From positions 1 through 17,431 of the forward strand of contig CAMYXG010000010.1 of NCBI GenBank assembly GCA_947303225.1: DNA of 17,431 nt. Reading direction: 5' to 3'. Both the position numbers and the translations under genes were made by a program. Source of the DNA: an uncultured Caryophanales bacterium (GTDB lineage Bacteria > Bacillota_I > Bacilli_A > RF39 > UBA660). Below the pieces are notes generated by a model, which saw only the letters and a program-made list of their open reading frames with translations, did not search any database and was not told the origin of the DNA. Shown piece by piece: positions 6,766 through 14,882 of this stretch (position 1 is the first letter of the stretch; the number at the start of each line of letters is the position of its first letter).

Positions 6766-8259
6766 ATGAGAGAATTTACTGAACAAGAATTAGTAAGAAG
6801 GGAAAAAGCGGATAAAATACGTGAACTTGGACTTGATCCTTTTGGTCATCGATATGATAGAGAAGATTTTGCTAGTGATATCAGAGAGAAATATGCTGAT
6901 GTAGATCATGATGCATTTGAAAAAATGTCTGATACTGCAAAAGTTGCTGGTCGAATTATGTTTATTCGAAAAATGGGGAAAGCTTCATTCTTTACTATTA
7001 AAGATAAGACTGGTTCTATACAAATATATATTTCTATTAATGATATTGGAGAAGATAATTATAATTTATTTAAATCTGCAGATATTGGTGATATTGTCGG
7101 TGTATATGGTAAAGTGATGAAGACTAAGACTGGTGAAGTTACAATAAAGTGTTTAGAGTATACTCATTTAGTGAAAGCTCTTAGACCTTTACCGGAAAAA
7201 TTTCATGGATTAACAGATGTAGAAGAGCGATATCGTCGTCGTTATGTTGATTTAATTATGAATGACGAATCAAAACAGGTTGCTTTTTTGAGGCCAAAGA
7301 TTATGCGTGCTATTCAAAATTATATGGATCAACAAGGTTTTACTGAGGTAGAGACTCCTGTTCTAACGACACTTCTTACTGGAGCATCTGCTCGACCATT
7401 TGTTACTCATCATAATGCACAAAACTTGGATATGTATTTACGAATTGCTTTGGAGTTACCACTTAAAAGATTACTCGTTGGTGGAATGGAAGCTGTTTAT
7501 GAAATTGGTAGAGTTTTCCGTAATGAAGGAATGGATACGCGTCATAATCCTGAATTTACTTTAATGGAAGCTTATCTAGCATATAGTGATTTAGATGGTA
7601 TGATGGATTTGACTGAAGGAATGTTTACTTCTATTGCTAAAGATGTAGTAGGTAAGATGAATTATCAATTTTCTGGATATGATATTAATCTTGAAGGTCC
7701 ATGGAAAAGAATTAGTATGACAGATGCTATTCAAGAAGAAACGGGTATTGATTTTAAAAAAATTACCGAATTAGATGAATGCTTAAAGTTAGCAAAAGAA
7801 CATCATATTGAATTGGAAGATCATGAAAAAGCTTTTGGACATATTGTTAATAAGTTTTTTGAAAAATATGTAGAAGAAAAATTGATACAACCAACATTTT
7901 TATATGGTCATCCGTTAGAAATATCTCCACTTACTAAGAAAAATCCAGACGATCCTCGTTTTGTTGATCGATTTGAATTGTTTATTGGAGGAAAAGAATT
8001 TGCCAATGCTTATACAGAATTAAATGATCCAATTGATCAATTAGAAAGATTTGAAGCACAACTTGCTGAAAGAGATTTGGGTAATGAAGAAGCTAATGAT
8101 ATTGATATGGACTTTATTGAGGCATTAGAGTATGGAATGCCACCTGCAGGTGGAATAGGATATGGTATTGATCGTTTGATGATGTTATTTACTGAACAAG
8201 AGTCTATTCGTGATGTATTATTGTTCCCAACTATGAAAGAAAAAAATAAAGAAATATAG
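6766..8259 (+). CDS. lysS: Lysyl-tRNA synthetase, class II
   Basis: This 497-residue enzyme charges tRNA-Lys with lysine. The N-terminal OB-fold anticodon domain covers about residues 50-160 (VAGRIMFIRKMGKASFFTIKD is its opening). The class II core follows. Motif 1 lies around NYMDQQGFTEVETPVL, motif 2 is FRNEGMDTRHNPEFT starting at 251, and motif 3 is GGIGYGIDRLMML at 462-474 with Arg470. The length is that of bacterial LysRS. The start ATG lies after AGGAGG at 6753-6758. No T-box or other long leader precedes it, because it is an internal operon gene. The stop codon lies in the 5' arm of the terminator that follows. Confidence 0.97.
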   Translation: MREFTEQELVRREKADKIRELGLDPFGHRYDREDFASDIREKYADVDHDAFEKMSDTAKVAGRIMFIRKMGKASFFTIKDKTGSIQIYISINDIGEDNYNLFKSADIGDIVGVYGKVMKTKTGEVTIKCLEYTHLVKALRPLPEKFHGLTDVEERYRRRYVDLIMNDESKQVAFLRPKIMRAIQNYMDQQGFTEVETPVLTTLLTGASARPFVTHHNAQNLDMYLRIALELPLKRLLVGGMEAVYEIGRVFRNEGMDTRHNPEFTLMEAYLAYSDLDGMMDLTEGMFTSIAKDVVGKMNYQFSGYDINLEGPWKRISMTDAIQEETGIDFKKITELDECLKLAKEHHIELEDHEKAFGHIVNKFFEKYVEEKLIQPTFLYGHPLEISPLTKKNPDDPRFVDRFELFIGGKEFANAYTELNDPIDQLERFEAQLAERDLGNEEANDIDMDFIEALEYGMPPAGGIGYGIDRLMMLFTEQESIRDVLLFPTMKEKNKEI

Positions 8260-8285
8260 GAGTATCTTTGATACTTCTTTCTTTT
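8258..8285 (+). terminator. Intrinsic terminator overlapping lysS stop
   Basis: AGGAGTATC (8258-8266) pairs with GATACTTCT (8270-8278), with one G-U pair, around TTT. A T-rich run interrupted by one C follows. The last two bases of the lysS stop codon form the base of the stem. Confidence 0.8.
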
Positions 8286-8319
8286 TCACAAAAATTTCAT
8301 CAAAAAAAAGTGTAAATGC

Positions 8320-8348
8320 TTGTAAAAAAAGAAAATAATCATTATAAT
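8320..8348 (+). promoter_or_regulatory. Promoter for the transporter gene
   Basis: TTGTAA at 8320-8325, a 17-bp spacer and a perfect TATAAT at 8343-8348. The in-frame ATG at 8316 is upstream of the promoter and cannot be the start. ATG 8367 follows GGGAGG at 8355-8360. Confidence 0.7.
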
Positions 8349-8366
8349 TATTATGGGAGGTTAATT

Positions 8367-10025
8367 ATGAAAAAACATAATACAGTTAAAGTCGTTCTTA
8401 TAACTATGTTAGTGTTCTTATTACTTAGTTGGATATTACCTGCTGCTTATTATTCAGGTGAGTATGTAGAACAAGGACGCGTTCAAATGGGATTATTTGA
8501 TTTGTTTAATTATCCATTGACAGCTTTGTCATATTTTGGATACATTGCACTTTTCTTTGTCCTAGTTGGAGGTTTTTATGGAGTTTTATATAAAATTCCA
8601 GCTTATCGTTCTTTGTTAGATAAGATTGTACAAAATGCATATAGAAAAGAAAAGATAGCCATTTCTATTATGATTATTGTTATGGCATTATTAGTTTCTA
8701 TGTGTGGATTAAATATTGGAATTGCTTTACTTGTACCTTTTATCATTTCTATTATTTTATTAATGGGTTATGATAAGATGGTTGCAGCTATGGTTACTGT
8801 TGGTTCCATTAGTGCAGGATTAATTGGAAGTACTTTTGCTTATAATAGTTTAAGTGTTATGTTAGAAAGTTTTAAATTACAATTAAACTATCAAATAGGA
8901 GTACGTCTAATTTTATTGGCAGTTGCAGTTATTTTGGTTATTTTTAATGTTTTAATGTATATTAAGAATTCAATGAATGACATTAAGATTGAAAAGAAAA
9001 CAATTCGTACATATGAAGAAGAAGATTTTGATGATGATGAGGAAGAAATCGAGGAAAAAGTTAAAACTGAAAAGGTTGTGAAAGCACCAAGTAAGAAAAC
9101 TACTTCTAAGAAGAATATGTCTAAGAAAACGTCTTCTTCAAAATCAAATTCTACTAAAAAAACAACTACTAAATCTTCAAAGTCACGTAAAAGTGATAAT
9201 AAGGCAGCATTAAAGGATGAAGATATTATCGTTGTTAGAGAAAGCATTGATGATAATGATGACGAGTTAGTTCCAGCTCTAATTTCAGAAGGCCGTCATA
9301 CTTTTGCTATGACATTGTTCTTATCATTATTATTTATTATCTTTGTTTTAGCATTTATTACATGGGGAGATCATGGATTAAAAGTTAAATTCTTTGATGA
9401 TATTACTTCTGGTCTTACTAAATTAGAAGTATTCAAATTTCCTTTATTTGGAAAATTACTAGGAACAGTTAATTCTTTTGGAAATTGGACAATTACAGAT
9501 ATGTTTTTACCAATGGCATTGGTTGCTCTAGTTCTAGTATTTATTTATAGAATTCGTTTGGCAGATGCATATGAAGGGTTTGTAAAAGGAGCTAAAAAGG
9601 CTTTATTACCTGCAGCAATGGTAATATTGTTATATTCTATTTTAGTTCTTGTTACTTATCATCCATTTCAAACTGTGATTTATAAGGTTGTTTTGAGTTG
9701 GACAAAAGGATTTAATGTAGCAACTACTACTTTAGTAGCAATTCTTTCAAGTTTATTTAATTCTGATATTTCATATAGTTTCCAAAGTGTTATTCCTTAT
9801 TATGTAAGTGTTGTTAATAAGGTTAAAGATTTCTCACTAGCTGGAATTATTTTCCAATCAATGTATGGTCTAACGATGTTAGTTGCACCTACTAGCTTGA
9901 TATTAATGGGAACTTTATCTTATTTAGGAATTTCTTATAAAGAATGGCTTAAAAATATTTGGAAATTATTATTAGAATTATTTATTATTTTGTTAATTGT
10001 TTTTATTATTTTAGCTTTAATGTAA
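8367..10025 (+). CDS. Multi-pass membrane transporter, YfcC/DcuC-like, with charged linker
   Basis: This 552-residue protein has two hydrophobic halves with about five to seven membrane segments each. The N-terminus (HNTVKVVLITMLVFLLLSWILPAAYYSG) is like that of YfcC-type anaerobic C4-dicarboxylate or amino acid carriers. In both halves an amphipathic TM region is followed by a Gly/Ser-rich segment (GSISAGLIGSTFAYNSLSVML; APTSLILMGTLSYLGISYKEW) that fits an inverted-repeat transporter. The family call is tentative and the substrate unknown. Residues of about 202-310 form a long cytoplasmic linker, acidic first (217-231, nearly all Glu/Asp) and then Lys/Ser/Thr-rich (243-276); this is unusual for the family. 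The gene stands alone between its own promoter and terminator, where ctsR-mcsA-mcsB would precede clpC in Bacillus. Confidence 0.6.
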   Translation: MKKHNTVKVVLITMLVFLLLSWILPAAYYSGEYVEQGRVQMGLFDLFNYPLTALSYFGYIALFFVLVGGFYGVLYKIPAYRSLLDKIVQNAYRKEKIAISIMIIVMALLVSMCGLNIGIALLVPFIISIILLMGYDKMVAAMVTVGSISAGLIGSTFAYNSLSVMLESFKLQLNYQIGVRLILLAVAVILVIFNVLMYIKNSMNDIKIEKKTIRTYEEEDFDDDEEEIEEKVKTEKVVKAPSKKTTSKKNMSKKTSSSKSNSTKKTTTKSSKSRKSDNKAALKDEDIIVVRESIDDNDDELVPALISEGRHTFAMTLFLSLLFIIFVLAFITWGDHGLKVKFFDDITSGLTKLEVFKFPLFGKLLGTVNSFGNWTITDMFLPMALVALVLVFIYRIRLADAYEGFVKGAKKALLPAAMVILLYSILVLVTYHPFQTVIYKVVLSWTKGFNVATTTLVAILSSLFNSDISYSFQSVIPYYVSVVNKVKDFSLAGIIFQSMYGLTMLVAPTSLILMGTLSYLGISYKEWLKNIWKLLLELFIILLIVFIILALM

Positions 10026-10029
10026 TTTG

Positions 10030-10060
10030 AAAAAGAGTTATTGATTATAGCTCTTTTTTT
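10030..10060 (+). terminator. Intrinsic terminator after the transporter gene
   Basis: AAAAAGAGTTA (10030-10040) pairs with TAGCTCTTTTT (10048-10058), with one G-U pair, around a 7-nt loop and before a long T tract. Confidence 0.88.
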
Positions 10061-10095
10061 GTTTTTTTTTGTCTATATTTTGGTTATTTCTTTCC

Positions 10096-10125
10096 TTGTA
10101 ATTTCATTCTTTTTTTATGTATGAT
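10096..10125 (+). promoter_or_regulatory. Possible promoter for clpC
   Basis: TTGTAA at 10096-10101, an 18-bp spacer and TATGAT at 10120-10125. Transcription would start close to the GAGGTG ribosome binding site at 10132-10137. No CtsR-type direct repeat or CIRCE inverted repeat is visible here. Confidence 0.4.
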
Positions 10126-10143
10126 TGTATTGAGGTGATTATT

Positions 10144-12285
10144 TTGAATCTTTTTTTTGATGAAGATTGTCAGCAAATTATTATTGAAGCAAAACAGGAA
10201 ATGCTTCAATTAAATCATCCGTATGTTGGAAGTGAACATCTTGTATTATCTATCTTAAAAAGAGAAGACTTAGATGTTACTAGGTTGTTGCATCAATATT
10301 CTATTACTTATGATGACTTTCGAAATAAGCTTATAGAATCTGTTGGAATTGGAAATAGTAATAATCAATGGTTTTTATTTACTCCTATGTTAAGAAAAAT
10401 ATTGAGTGATGCTTCTAATTTATATAGTAAAGATTTTGGTTTAGTTACTCCATATTCTCTTTTTATGACTATTCTAAAAGAAGGAGATGGTGTTGCTAAT
10501 CGAATTTTACTAAGTATGAATGTTGATTTAGATGCTTTGTATCAGTGCTTTTTATCTTCAAAAAAAATTTTAATTAGTTCTTCTTTAGATTTATTAAATC
10601 AATATGCAATTAATATGAATCTACAAAGTTCTAAATATGAACCAGTTATTGGAAGAGAAAAGGAAATTAGTGATATTATTCGTGTTCTAATAAGAAAGAA
10701 TAAAAGTAATCCTTTATTACTTGGAGAAGCTGGTGTTGGTAAAACAGCCATTATTGAAGAATTATCTAGAAGAATTTCATCTAAAAATGTTCCATTTTGT
10801 ATGCAGAATTCTATTATTTTTAATCTTTCTATGTCTTCTTTAATTTCTGGTACAAAATATCGTGGTGAATTTGAGGAACGCTTTCAAAAAATAATTGATG
10901 AAGTAAAAAATAATCCAAATATTATATTATTCATTGATGAATTTCATACTGTGATAGGTGCAGGTGGAGCAGAGGGAGCTATTGATGCATCGAATATCAT
11001 TAAGCCATATCTTGCTCGTGGAGATATTAAGGTAATTGGTGCTACTACTATACAGGAATACTCTAAGTGGATTTCTAAAGATAAGGCATTTGATCGTAGA
11101 TTTCAAAAAATATACATTGAAGAAGCATCTAAGAAAGAAGTTAAAAATATCCTGTATCAATTAAAACCTGTTTATGAACAATTTCATCATGTTATTATAT
11201 CTAAGACTATTATAGAACAAATTCTATCTTATTCTTATCGATATCTTTTTTTTGGAAATCAGCCAGATAAGACAATCGATTTTTTGGATGAAGTATGTGT
11301 ATATGCTATTTCTAAGATAGATGATAAGGATAAAGAATATTATCAATATAGTAAACAAATAAAAGATATTGTATTTAAAAAGAATCATTATATTTTACTT
11401 CATGATTTTTCTAAAGCTAAGCAATATAGAAATAAAGAACAAAAAATACGTCATATGTATAGTGATTCTTTATTAGATTATAAAAACCATAAATTAGTTT
11501 CTATTACTAGAGATGATTTGAATCATGCTTTATATGAAAGAACAAAGATACCAATTGGTTCTTTGATGTCTAATCTTGTTGTAAAGTGTTTTCAAACTAT
11601 AAAACAAGAATATATCGTTCAAAAAAAAGTATTACAAAGTCTTCAAAATTATTTAAAAAGAACAAATTATCTTCAAAAAAACAACTCATTAAACCTTTTA
11701 TTTGGTGGGAAAAAGGGTGTTGGAAAAACATTTCTCGCTAGAAAAATAGCTGAAGGTATGGTTGGGAAAAGTAGAGTTTATTATTTTTCTTTTCAGGATT
11801 TTTTATCTAAAGAGTCTTTTTTTCAGGCTATTGAGAAAAAAATAGTTCTTTCTAGTCTTCAAAATAATCCTTTTTCTTTTATTATTTTAGATAATATTAT
11901 TTTTTCTAATGCTTCTTTATTGAATGCAATAAATTCTATTTTAGGATCTGGTGTTTATGTAAGTACTGATGGTGAAAACTATAATTTTACAAAGTGTATT
12001 TTTATTCTTATTACTCAGAGTAATTTTAATTCTATAGGATTTGTTTCTCATGATAATGGTAATCATTTGTATAAAGAGATGATTTCTAAAGTACATTTTA
12101 GTTGTTTATTTGAAGATATTTTGCCTTCTACTATTAGGAGATATGTTTCTGATTATTGTAATAGAAATCATTATGATGATGAATGTTTTCATTCTTTATT
12201 TCGTTATGTCATAACACATCATAAATATAAGTTAGAAGGGCTTCATCATATTAATCAAGTGATTGATCAATATTTTTCTTCTTGA
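10144..12285 (+). CDS. clpC: ClpC-like AAA+ ATPase with degenerate second ATPase domain
   Basis: This protein has about 713 residues and two AAA+ modules. An N-terminal Clp repeat domain covers about 1-140 (HPYVGSEHLVLSILK). D1 is intact, with Walker A GEAGVGKT at 194-201, pore loop KYRG at 238-241, Walker B D265/E266 and Arg318/Arg319. A short ClpC-type middle domain lies near 390-445 (FSKAKQYRNKEQKIR). D2 keeps Walker A (GGKKGVGKT, 521-529) and sensor-1 Asn627, but Walker B ends ILDN with Asn584 in place of Glu. No GYVG pore motif is found, the FLNRID arginine finger is replaced by MISKVH, and no sensor-2 Arg is evident. An IGF tripeptide at 631-633 sits where ClpC binds ClpP. The TTG start has an RBS and gives the normal ClpC N-terminus; ATG 10117 has none. 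It is expected to feed proteins to ClpP, with D1 as the motor. Confidence 0.85.
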   Translation: MNLFFDEDCQQIIIEAKQEMLQLNHPYVGSEHLVLSILKREDLDVTRLLHQYSITYDDFRNKLIESVGIGNSNNQWFLFTPMLRKILSDASNLYSKDFGLVTPYSLFMTILKEGDGVANRILLSMNVDLDALYQCFLSSKKILISSSLDLLNQYAINMNLQSSKYEPVIGREKEISDIIRVLIRKNKSNPLLLGEAGVGKTAIIEELSRRISSKNVPFCMQNSIIFNLSMSSLISGTKYRGEFEERFQKIIDEVKNNPNIILFIDEFHTVIGAGGAEGAIDASNIIKPYLARGDIKVIGATTIQEYSKWISKDKAFDRRFQKIYIEEASKKEVKNILYQLKPVYEQFHHVIISKTIIEQILSYSYRYLFFGNQPDKTIDFLDEVCVYAISKIDDKDKEYYQYSKQIKDIVFKKNHYILLHDFSKAKQYRNKEQKIRHMYSDSLLDYKNHKLVSITRDDLNHALYERTKIPIGSLMSNLVVKCFQTIKQEYIVQKKVLQSLQNYLKRTNYLQKNNSLNLLFGGKKGVGKTFLARKIAEGMVGKSRVYYFSFQDFLSKESFFQAIEKKIVLSSLQNNPFSFIILDNIIFSNASLLNAINSILGSGVYVSTDGENYNFTKCIFILITQSNFNSIGFVSHDNGNHLYKEMISKVHFSCLFEDILPSTIRRYVSDYCNRNHYDDECFHSLFRYVITHHKYKLEGLHHINQVIDQYFSS

Positions 12286-12322
12286 TTTTCTTTTTATTTT
12301 TGTTCTTTTATTGTATGATATT

Positions 12323-12331
12323 TGTTATAAT
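12323..12331 (+). promoter_or_regulatory. Extended -10 promoter for cysS
   Basis: TGTTATAAT is a perfect extended -10 with no convincing -35. It lies 20 nt before the cysS ATG. AGGTGA follows at 12341-12346. Confidence 0.6.
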
Positions 12332-12350
12332 AAATTTGGTAGGTGATTTT

Positions 12351-13748
12351 ATGAAGTTATATAATACTTTAACAAAAAAAGTAGAGGAGTTTATTCCACA
12401 TGATGGTAATTGTGTTAAAATGTATACTTGTGGTCCTACTGTATATCATTATGCTCATATTGGCAATTTGCGTACATATATTTTTGAAGACGTTTTGGAA
12501 AAAGGATTATCTTATTTAGGATATGATGTAACTCGAGCTATGAATATTACTGATGTTGGTCATTTGACAAGTGATGCTGATACTGGAGAAGATAAAATGG
12601 CCAAGGGTGCTAAACGAGAGGGAAAAACTGTCTATGAGATTGCTGATTTTTATACGGAAGCTTTTTTGAATGATATGAGATCTTTGAATATTAAAGTTCC
12701 TTCTATTATTGAAAAGGCAAGTGACAACATAGATGTTTATATTAAAATGATTCAAAAAATGATTGATTCTGACTATGCATATTTATCTAATGGAAATGTT
12801 TATTTTGATATTAGTAAAGCAAAAGATTATTATCAATTATCTGGAAAAAATGCTGAAGATTTGAAGATTGGTGTTCGTGATACGGTAGAAGAAGATAAAT
12901 CTAAACGAAATCCAGCTGATTTTGTATTATGGTTTACTTTGTCAAAATTTGAAAATCAAGTAATGAAGTGGGATTCTCCTTGGGGTGTAGGATATCCGGG
13001 ATGGCATATTGAATGTTCAGGTATTTCTTATAAGATTTTTGGAGAATATTTAGATATTCATTGTGGTGGTGTTGATAATATTTTTCCTCATCATACGAAT
13101 GAGATTGCTCAAAGTGAAGCATATGTTGGCCATAAATGGTGTAATTATTGGTGTCATGGAGCACATTTAAATGATGAATCAGGAAAAATGAGTAAATCGA
13201 ATGGTGAGTTTTTAACTGTTTCTTTATTAGAACAAAAAGGATATTCTCCTTTAGATTATAGATTTTTCTGCTTAAATAGTCATTATCGTAATCCTTTAGT
13301 ATTTACTTATGATTCTTTAGATGTTGCTCGTAATGCTCTTAGAAAGTTGAAGAAAAAAGTATTGTCTCTTTCTAATGATGGGGATTTAGATGAATTATTA
13401 TTTGATCAGTATAAAAAGAAGTTTTCTGATGCTCTTGGCTCTGATTTAAATACATCTTTGATGATAACTATTGTATATGATGTTTTAAAAGATTCTTCAA
13501 TGTCTGATAAAACAAAAATTGAACTGATTAGGGATTTTGATTTGGTTTTATCTTTGAATTTATTAAAAGATGATTCTAATATGGTAGATGAATCATTAAA
13601 GAAGATGATTTTATCAAAGATAGATGAAAGAAATACTGCAAAGAAGAATAAAGATTATCAATTAGCGGATCAAATTCGAGATGATTTGTTGAAACAAGGG
13701 ATTAAATTAATTGATTCTAGAGAAGGTACTTCTTATGAAATTATTTAG
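12351..13748 (+). CDS. cysS: Cysteinyl-tRNA synthetase
   Basis: This 465-residue class I synthetase charges tRNA-Cys. The HIGH-type motif is AHIGN at 35-39. A zinc ligand Cys27 lies in MYTCGPTVYHY, and further ligands lie in WHIECSG and IHCGGVDNIFPHHTNEIAQ. The KMSKS loop is KMSKS at 279-283. A helical anticodon-binding domain closes the protein, with R.TAKKNKDYQLADQIRDDL near the end, as in bacterial CysRS. The frame is open for 23 codons upstream, but that stretch is hydrophobic, has no RBS and contains the promoter. The start at 12351, with AGGTGA, matches the usual N-terminus. No T-box leader is possible in the short gap. gltX and cysE, which precede cysS in B. subtilis, are absent. Only a weak terminator-like hairpin separates it from mrnC. 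Confidence 0.96.
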   Translation: MKLYNTLTKKVEEFIPHDGNCVKMYTCGPTVYHYAHIGNLRTYIFEDVLEKGLSYLGYDVTRAMNITDVGHLTSDADTGEDKMAKGAKREGKTVYEIADFYTEAFLNDMRSLNIKVPSIIEKASDNIDVYIKMIQKMIDSDYAYLSNGNVYFDISKAKDYYQLSGKNAEDLKIGVRDTVEEDKSKRNPADFVLWFTLSKFENQVMKWDSPWGVGYPGWHIECSGISYKIFGEYLDIHCGGVDNIFPHHTNEIAQSEAYVGHKWCNYWCHGAHLNDESGKMSKSNGEFLTVSLLEQKGYSPLDYRFFCLNSHYRNPLVFTYDSLDVARNALRKLKKKVLSLSNDGDLDELLFDQYKKKFSDALGSDLNTSLMITIVYDVLKDSSMSDKTKIELIRDFDLVLSLNLLKDDSNMVDESLKKMILSKIDERNTAKKNKDYQLADQIRDDLLKQGIKLIDSREGTSYEII

Positions 13749-13770
13749 AATTCGTTTTATCGAGTTCTTT
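13748..13770 (+). terminator. Weak terminator after cysS
   Basis: GAATTCG (13748-13754) pairs with CGAGTTC (13761-13767), with one G-U pair, around a 6-nt loop. The T run after it is short and interrupted. The last base of the cysS stop begins the stem. It may only attenuate transcription. Confidence 0.55.
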
Positions 13771-13775
13771 TCTTA

Positions 13776-13784
13776 TGCTATAAT
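13776..13784 (+). promoter_or_regulatory. Extended -10 promoter for mrnC-rlmB-sigH
   Basis: TGCTATAAT is a perfect extended -10 box only 16 nt before the mrnC ATG. GGTGAT at 13791-13796 serves as the RBS, so the predicted transcript starts on or next to it. Confidence 0.6.
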
Positions 13785-13799
13785 GTTTTTGGTGATATT

Positions 13800-14177
13800 A
13801 TGAATTTATTAGAAATAAATGTTTTAGTTCTTGCTTACTTAGGAGATACTATATATGAACAATATATTAGAAAGCATTTTATTTTGACAGGTATTTCAAA
13901 TGTTAATGATTTACAAAAAAAAGTAATTTCTTATGTAAGTGCAAAAGGACAAGCTTTTTTTCTTCAGCAATTGATTGATCATCAAAAGCTTACTGAAGAA
14001 GAATATGATATTGTTAAAAGAGCAAGAAATTATAAAACAACCTCTCATCCAAAAAATTGTGATATCATTACTTATAAATTTGCTACTGGTTTAGAAGCTT
14101 TAATAGGATATTTAGATTTGAATCATCAAAAAGAAAGGATTGATGAAATTATGAATTTCATCTTAAATGTGTTGTAA
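13800..14177 (+). CDS. mrnC: Mini-ribonuclease 3 (MrnC)
   Basis: This 125-residue protein consists of an RNase III catalytic domain without the double-stranded RNA-binding domain, as in Firmicutes Mini-III, which matures the ends of 23S rRNA. The catalytic motif LAYLGDTIYE includes Asp16 and Glu20. The helix VKRARNYKTTSHPKN follows, and the second metal-binding signature is TGLEALIGYLDL near the C-terminus. The protein acts as a homodimer in the family. The position directly after cysS and before rlmB is the conserved Firmicutes order. Its stop is followed after one base by the rlmB start, so the two are probably coupled. Confidence 0.94.
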   Translation: MNLLEINVLVLAYLGDTIYEQYIRKHFILTGISNVNDLQKKVISYVSAKGQAFFLQQLIDHQKLTEEEYDIVKRARNYKTTSHPKNCDIITYKFATGLEALIGYLDLNHQKERIDEIMNFILNVL

Positions 14178-14178
14178 T

Positions 14179-14877
14179 ATGTTAGTTTATGGGAAGAATG
14201 TTGCGAATGATTTACTAAAAAATAATCAAAAAGTTAGAAAAATAATAATTCAAGATGGTTTTTCGGATAAAAAGATTATTTCTCTTATAGAAAAAAATAA
14301 ATTGGAAGTTAAAAAGTGTTCAAAAAAGGAAATGGATCATTTGTGTGCTGGTGTTCATCAAGGTATAATTTTAGATGTTCCGGATTACCAGTATTATGAT
14401 ATTAATGAAGTTTTTGATGATGATTGTTCTTTTGTAGTATTATTAGATCATTTGGAGGATCCTCATAATTTAGGTGCTATTATTCGTACTTGTGAGGCTG
14501 CTGGAGTAACACATATTATTTTACCAAAGAATAGACAGGTATCTATTAATGCTACTGTTATGAAAACAAGCGTTGGGACTCTTTCAAGTGTTAAAGTGAT
14601 TTCCGTTAGTAATTTAGTTTATGCTATAGAATCTTTGAAAAAACATGATTTTTGGATTGTGGGAACATCATTGAACCATAGTATTGATTATCGAAGTATC
14701 AATTATGATGGAAAAATTGCTTTAATTATTGGAAATGAATCGAATGGTATTTCTGATTTGGTAGCAAAAAAATGTGACTTTTTGGCTAAAATTCCTATGT
14801 ATGGTTCTACTAATAGCTTAAATGCTAGTGTAGCTGCTGGTATCATGATATATGAAGTAATTCGAAATAGAAAGTAG
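14179..14877 (+). CDS. rlmB: 23S rRNA 2'-O-methyltransferase, RlmB/SpoU family
   Basis: This protein of about 232 residues belongs to the SPOUT (TrmH/SpoU) class and is expected to methylate a guanosine 2'-OH in 23S rRNA using S-adenosylmethionine. A short N-terminal substrate-binding domain starts with MLVYGKNVANDLL. All three SpoU motifs are intact: LDHLEDPHNLGAIIRTCEAAG (motif 1), IALIIGNESNGIS (motif 2) and IPMYGSTNSLNASVAAG (motif 3), the last two forming the trefoil-knot cofactor site. I prefer ATG 14179 over in-frame ATG 14167, because the family begins just before the YGKN motif and 14167 lies inside mrnC. No good RBS precedes either start, which suggests translation coupled to mrnC. 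The exact target nucleotide is inferred from synteny. yacP, normally next, is missing. Confidence 0.92.
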   Translation: MLVYGKNVANDLLKNNQKVRKIIIQDGFSDKKIISLIEKNKLEVKKCSKKEMDHLCAGVHQGIILDVPDYQYYDINEVFDDDCSFVVLLDHLEDPHNLGAIIRTCEAAGVTHIILPKNRQVSINATVMKTSVGTLSSVKVISVSNLVYAIESLKKHDFWIVGTSLNHSIDYRSINYDGKIALIIGNESNGISDLVAKKCDFLAKIPMYGSTNSLNASVAAGIMIYEVIRNRK

Positions 14878-14882
14878 GGATC

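Noticed and set aside
6908..7117. Plus-strand open frame inside lysS
   Set aside because: It is an out-of-frame shadow of the LysRS OB-fold coding sequence.
10061..10143. CIRCE or CtsR operator before clpC
   Set aside because: No TTAGCACTC-type inverted repeat or GGTCAAA-type direct repeat was found by eye.
12286..12350. T-box riboswitch before cysS or lysS
   Set aside because: The gaps are only 65 and 11 bases and hold no T-box sequence or specifier stem; there is no room.
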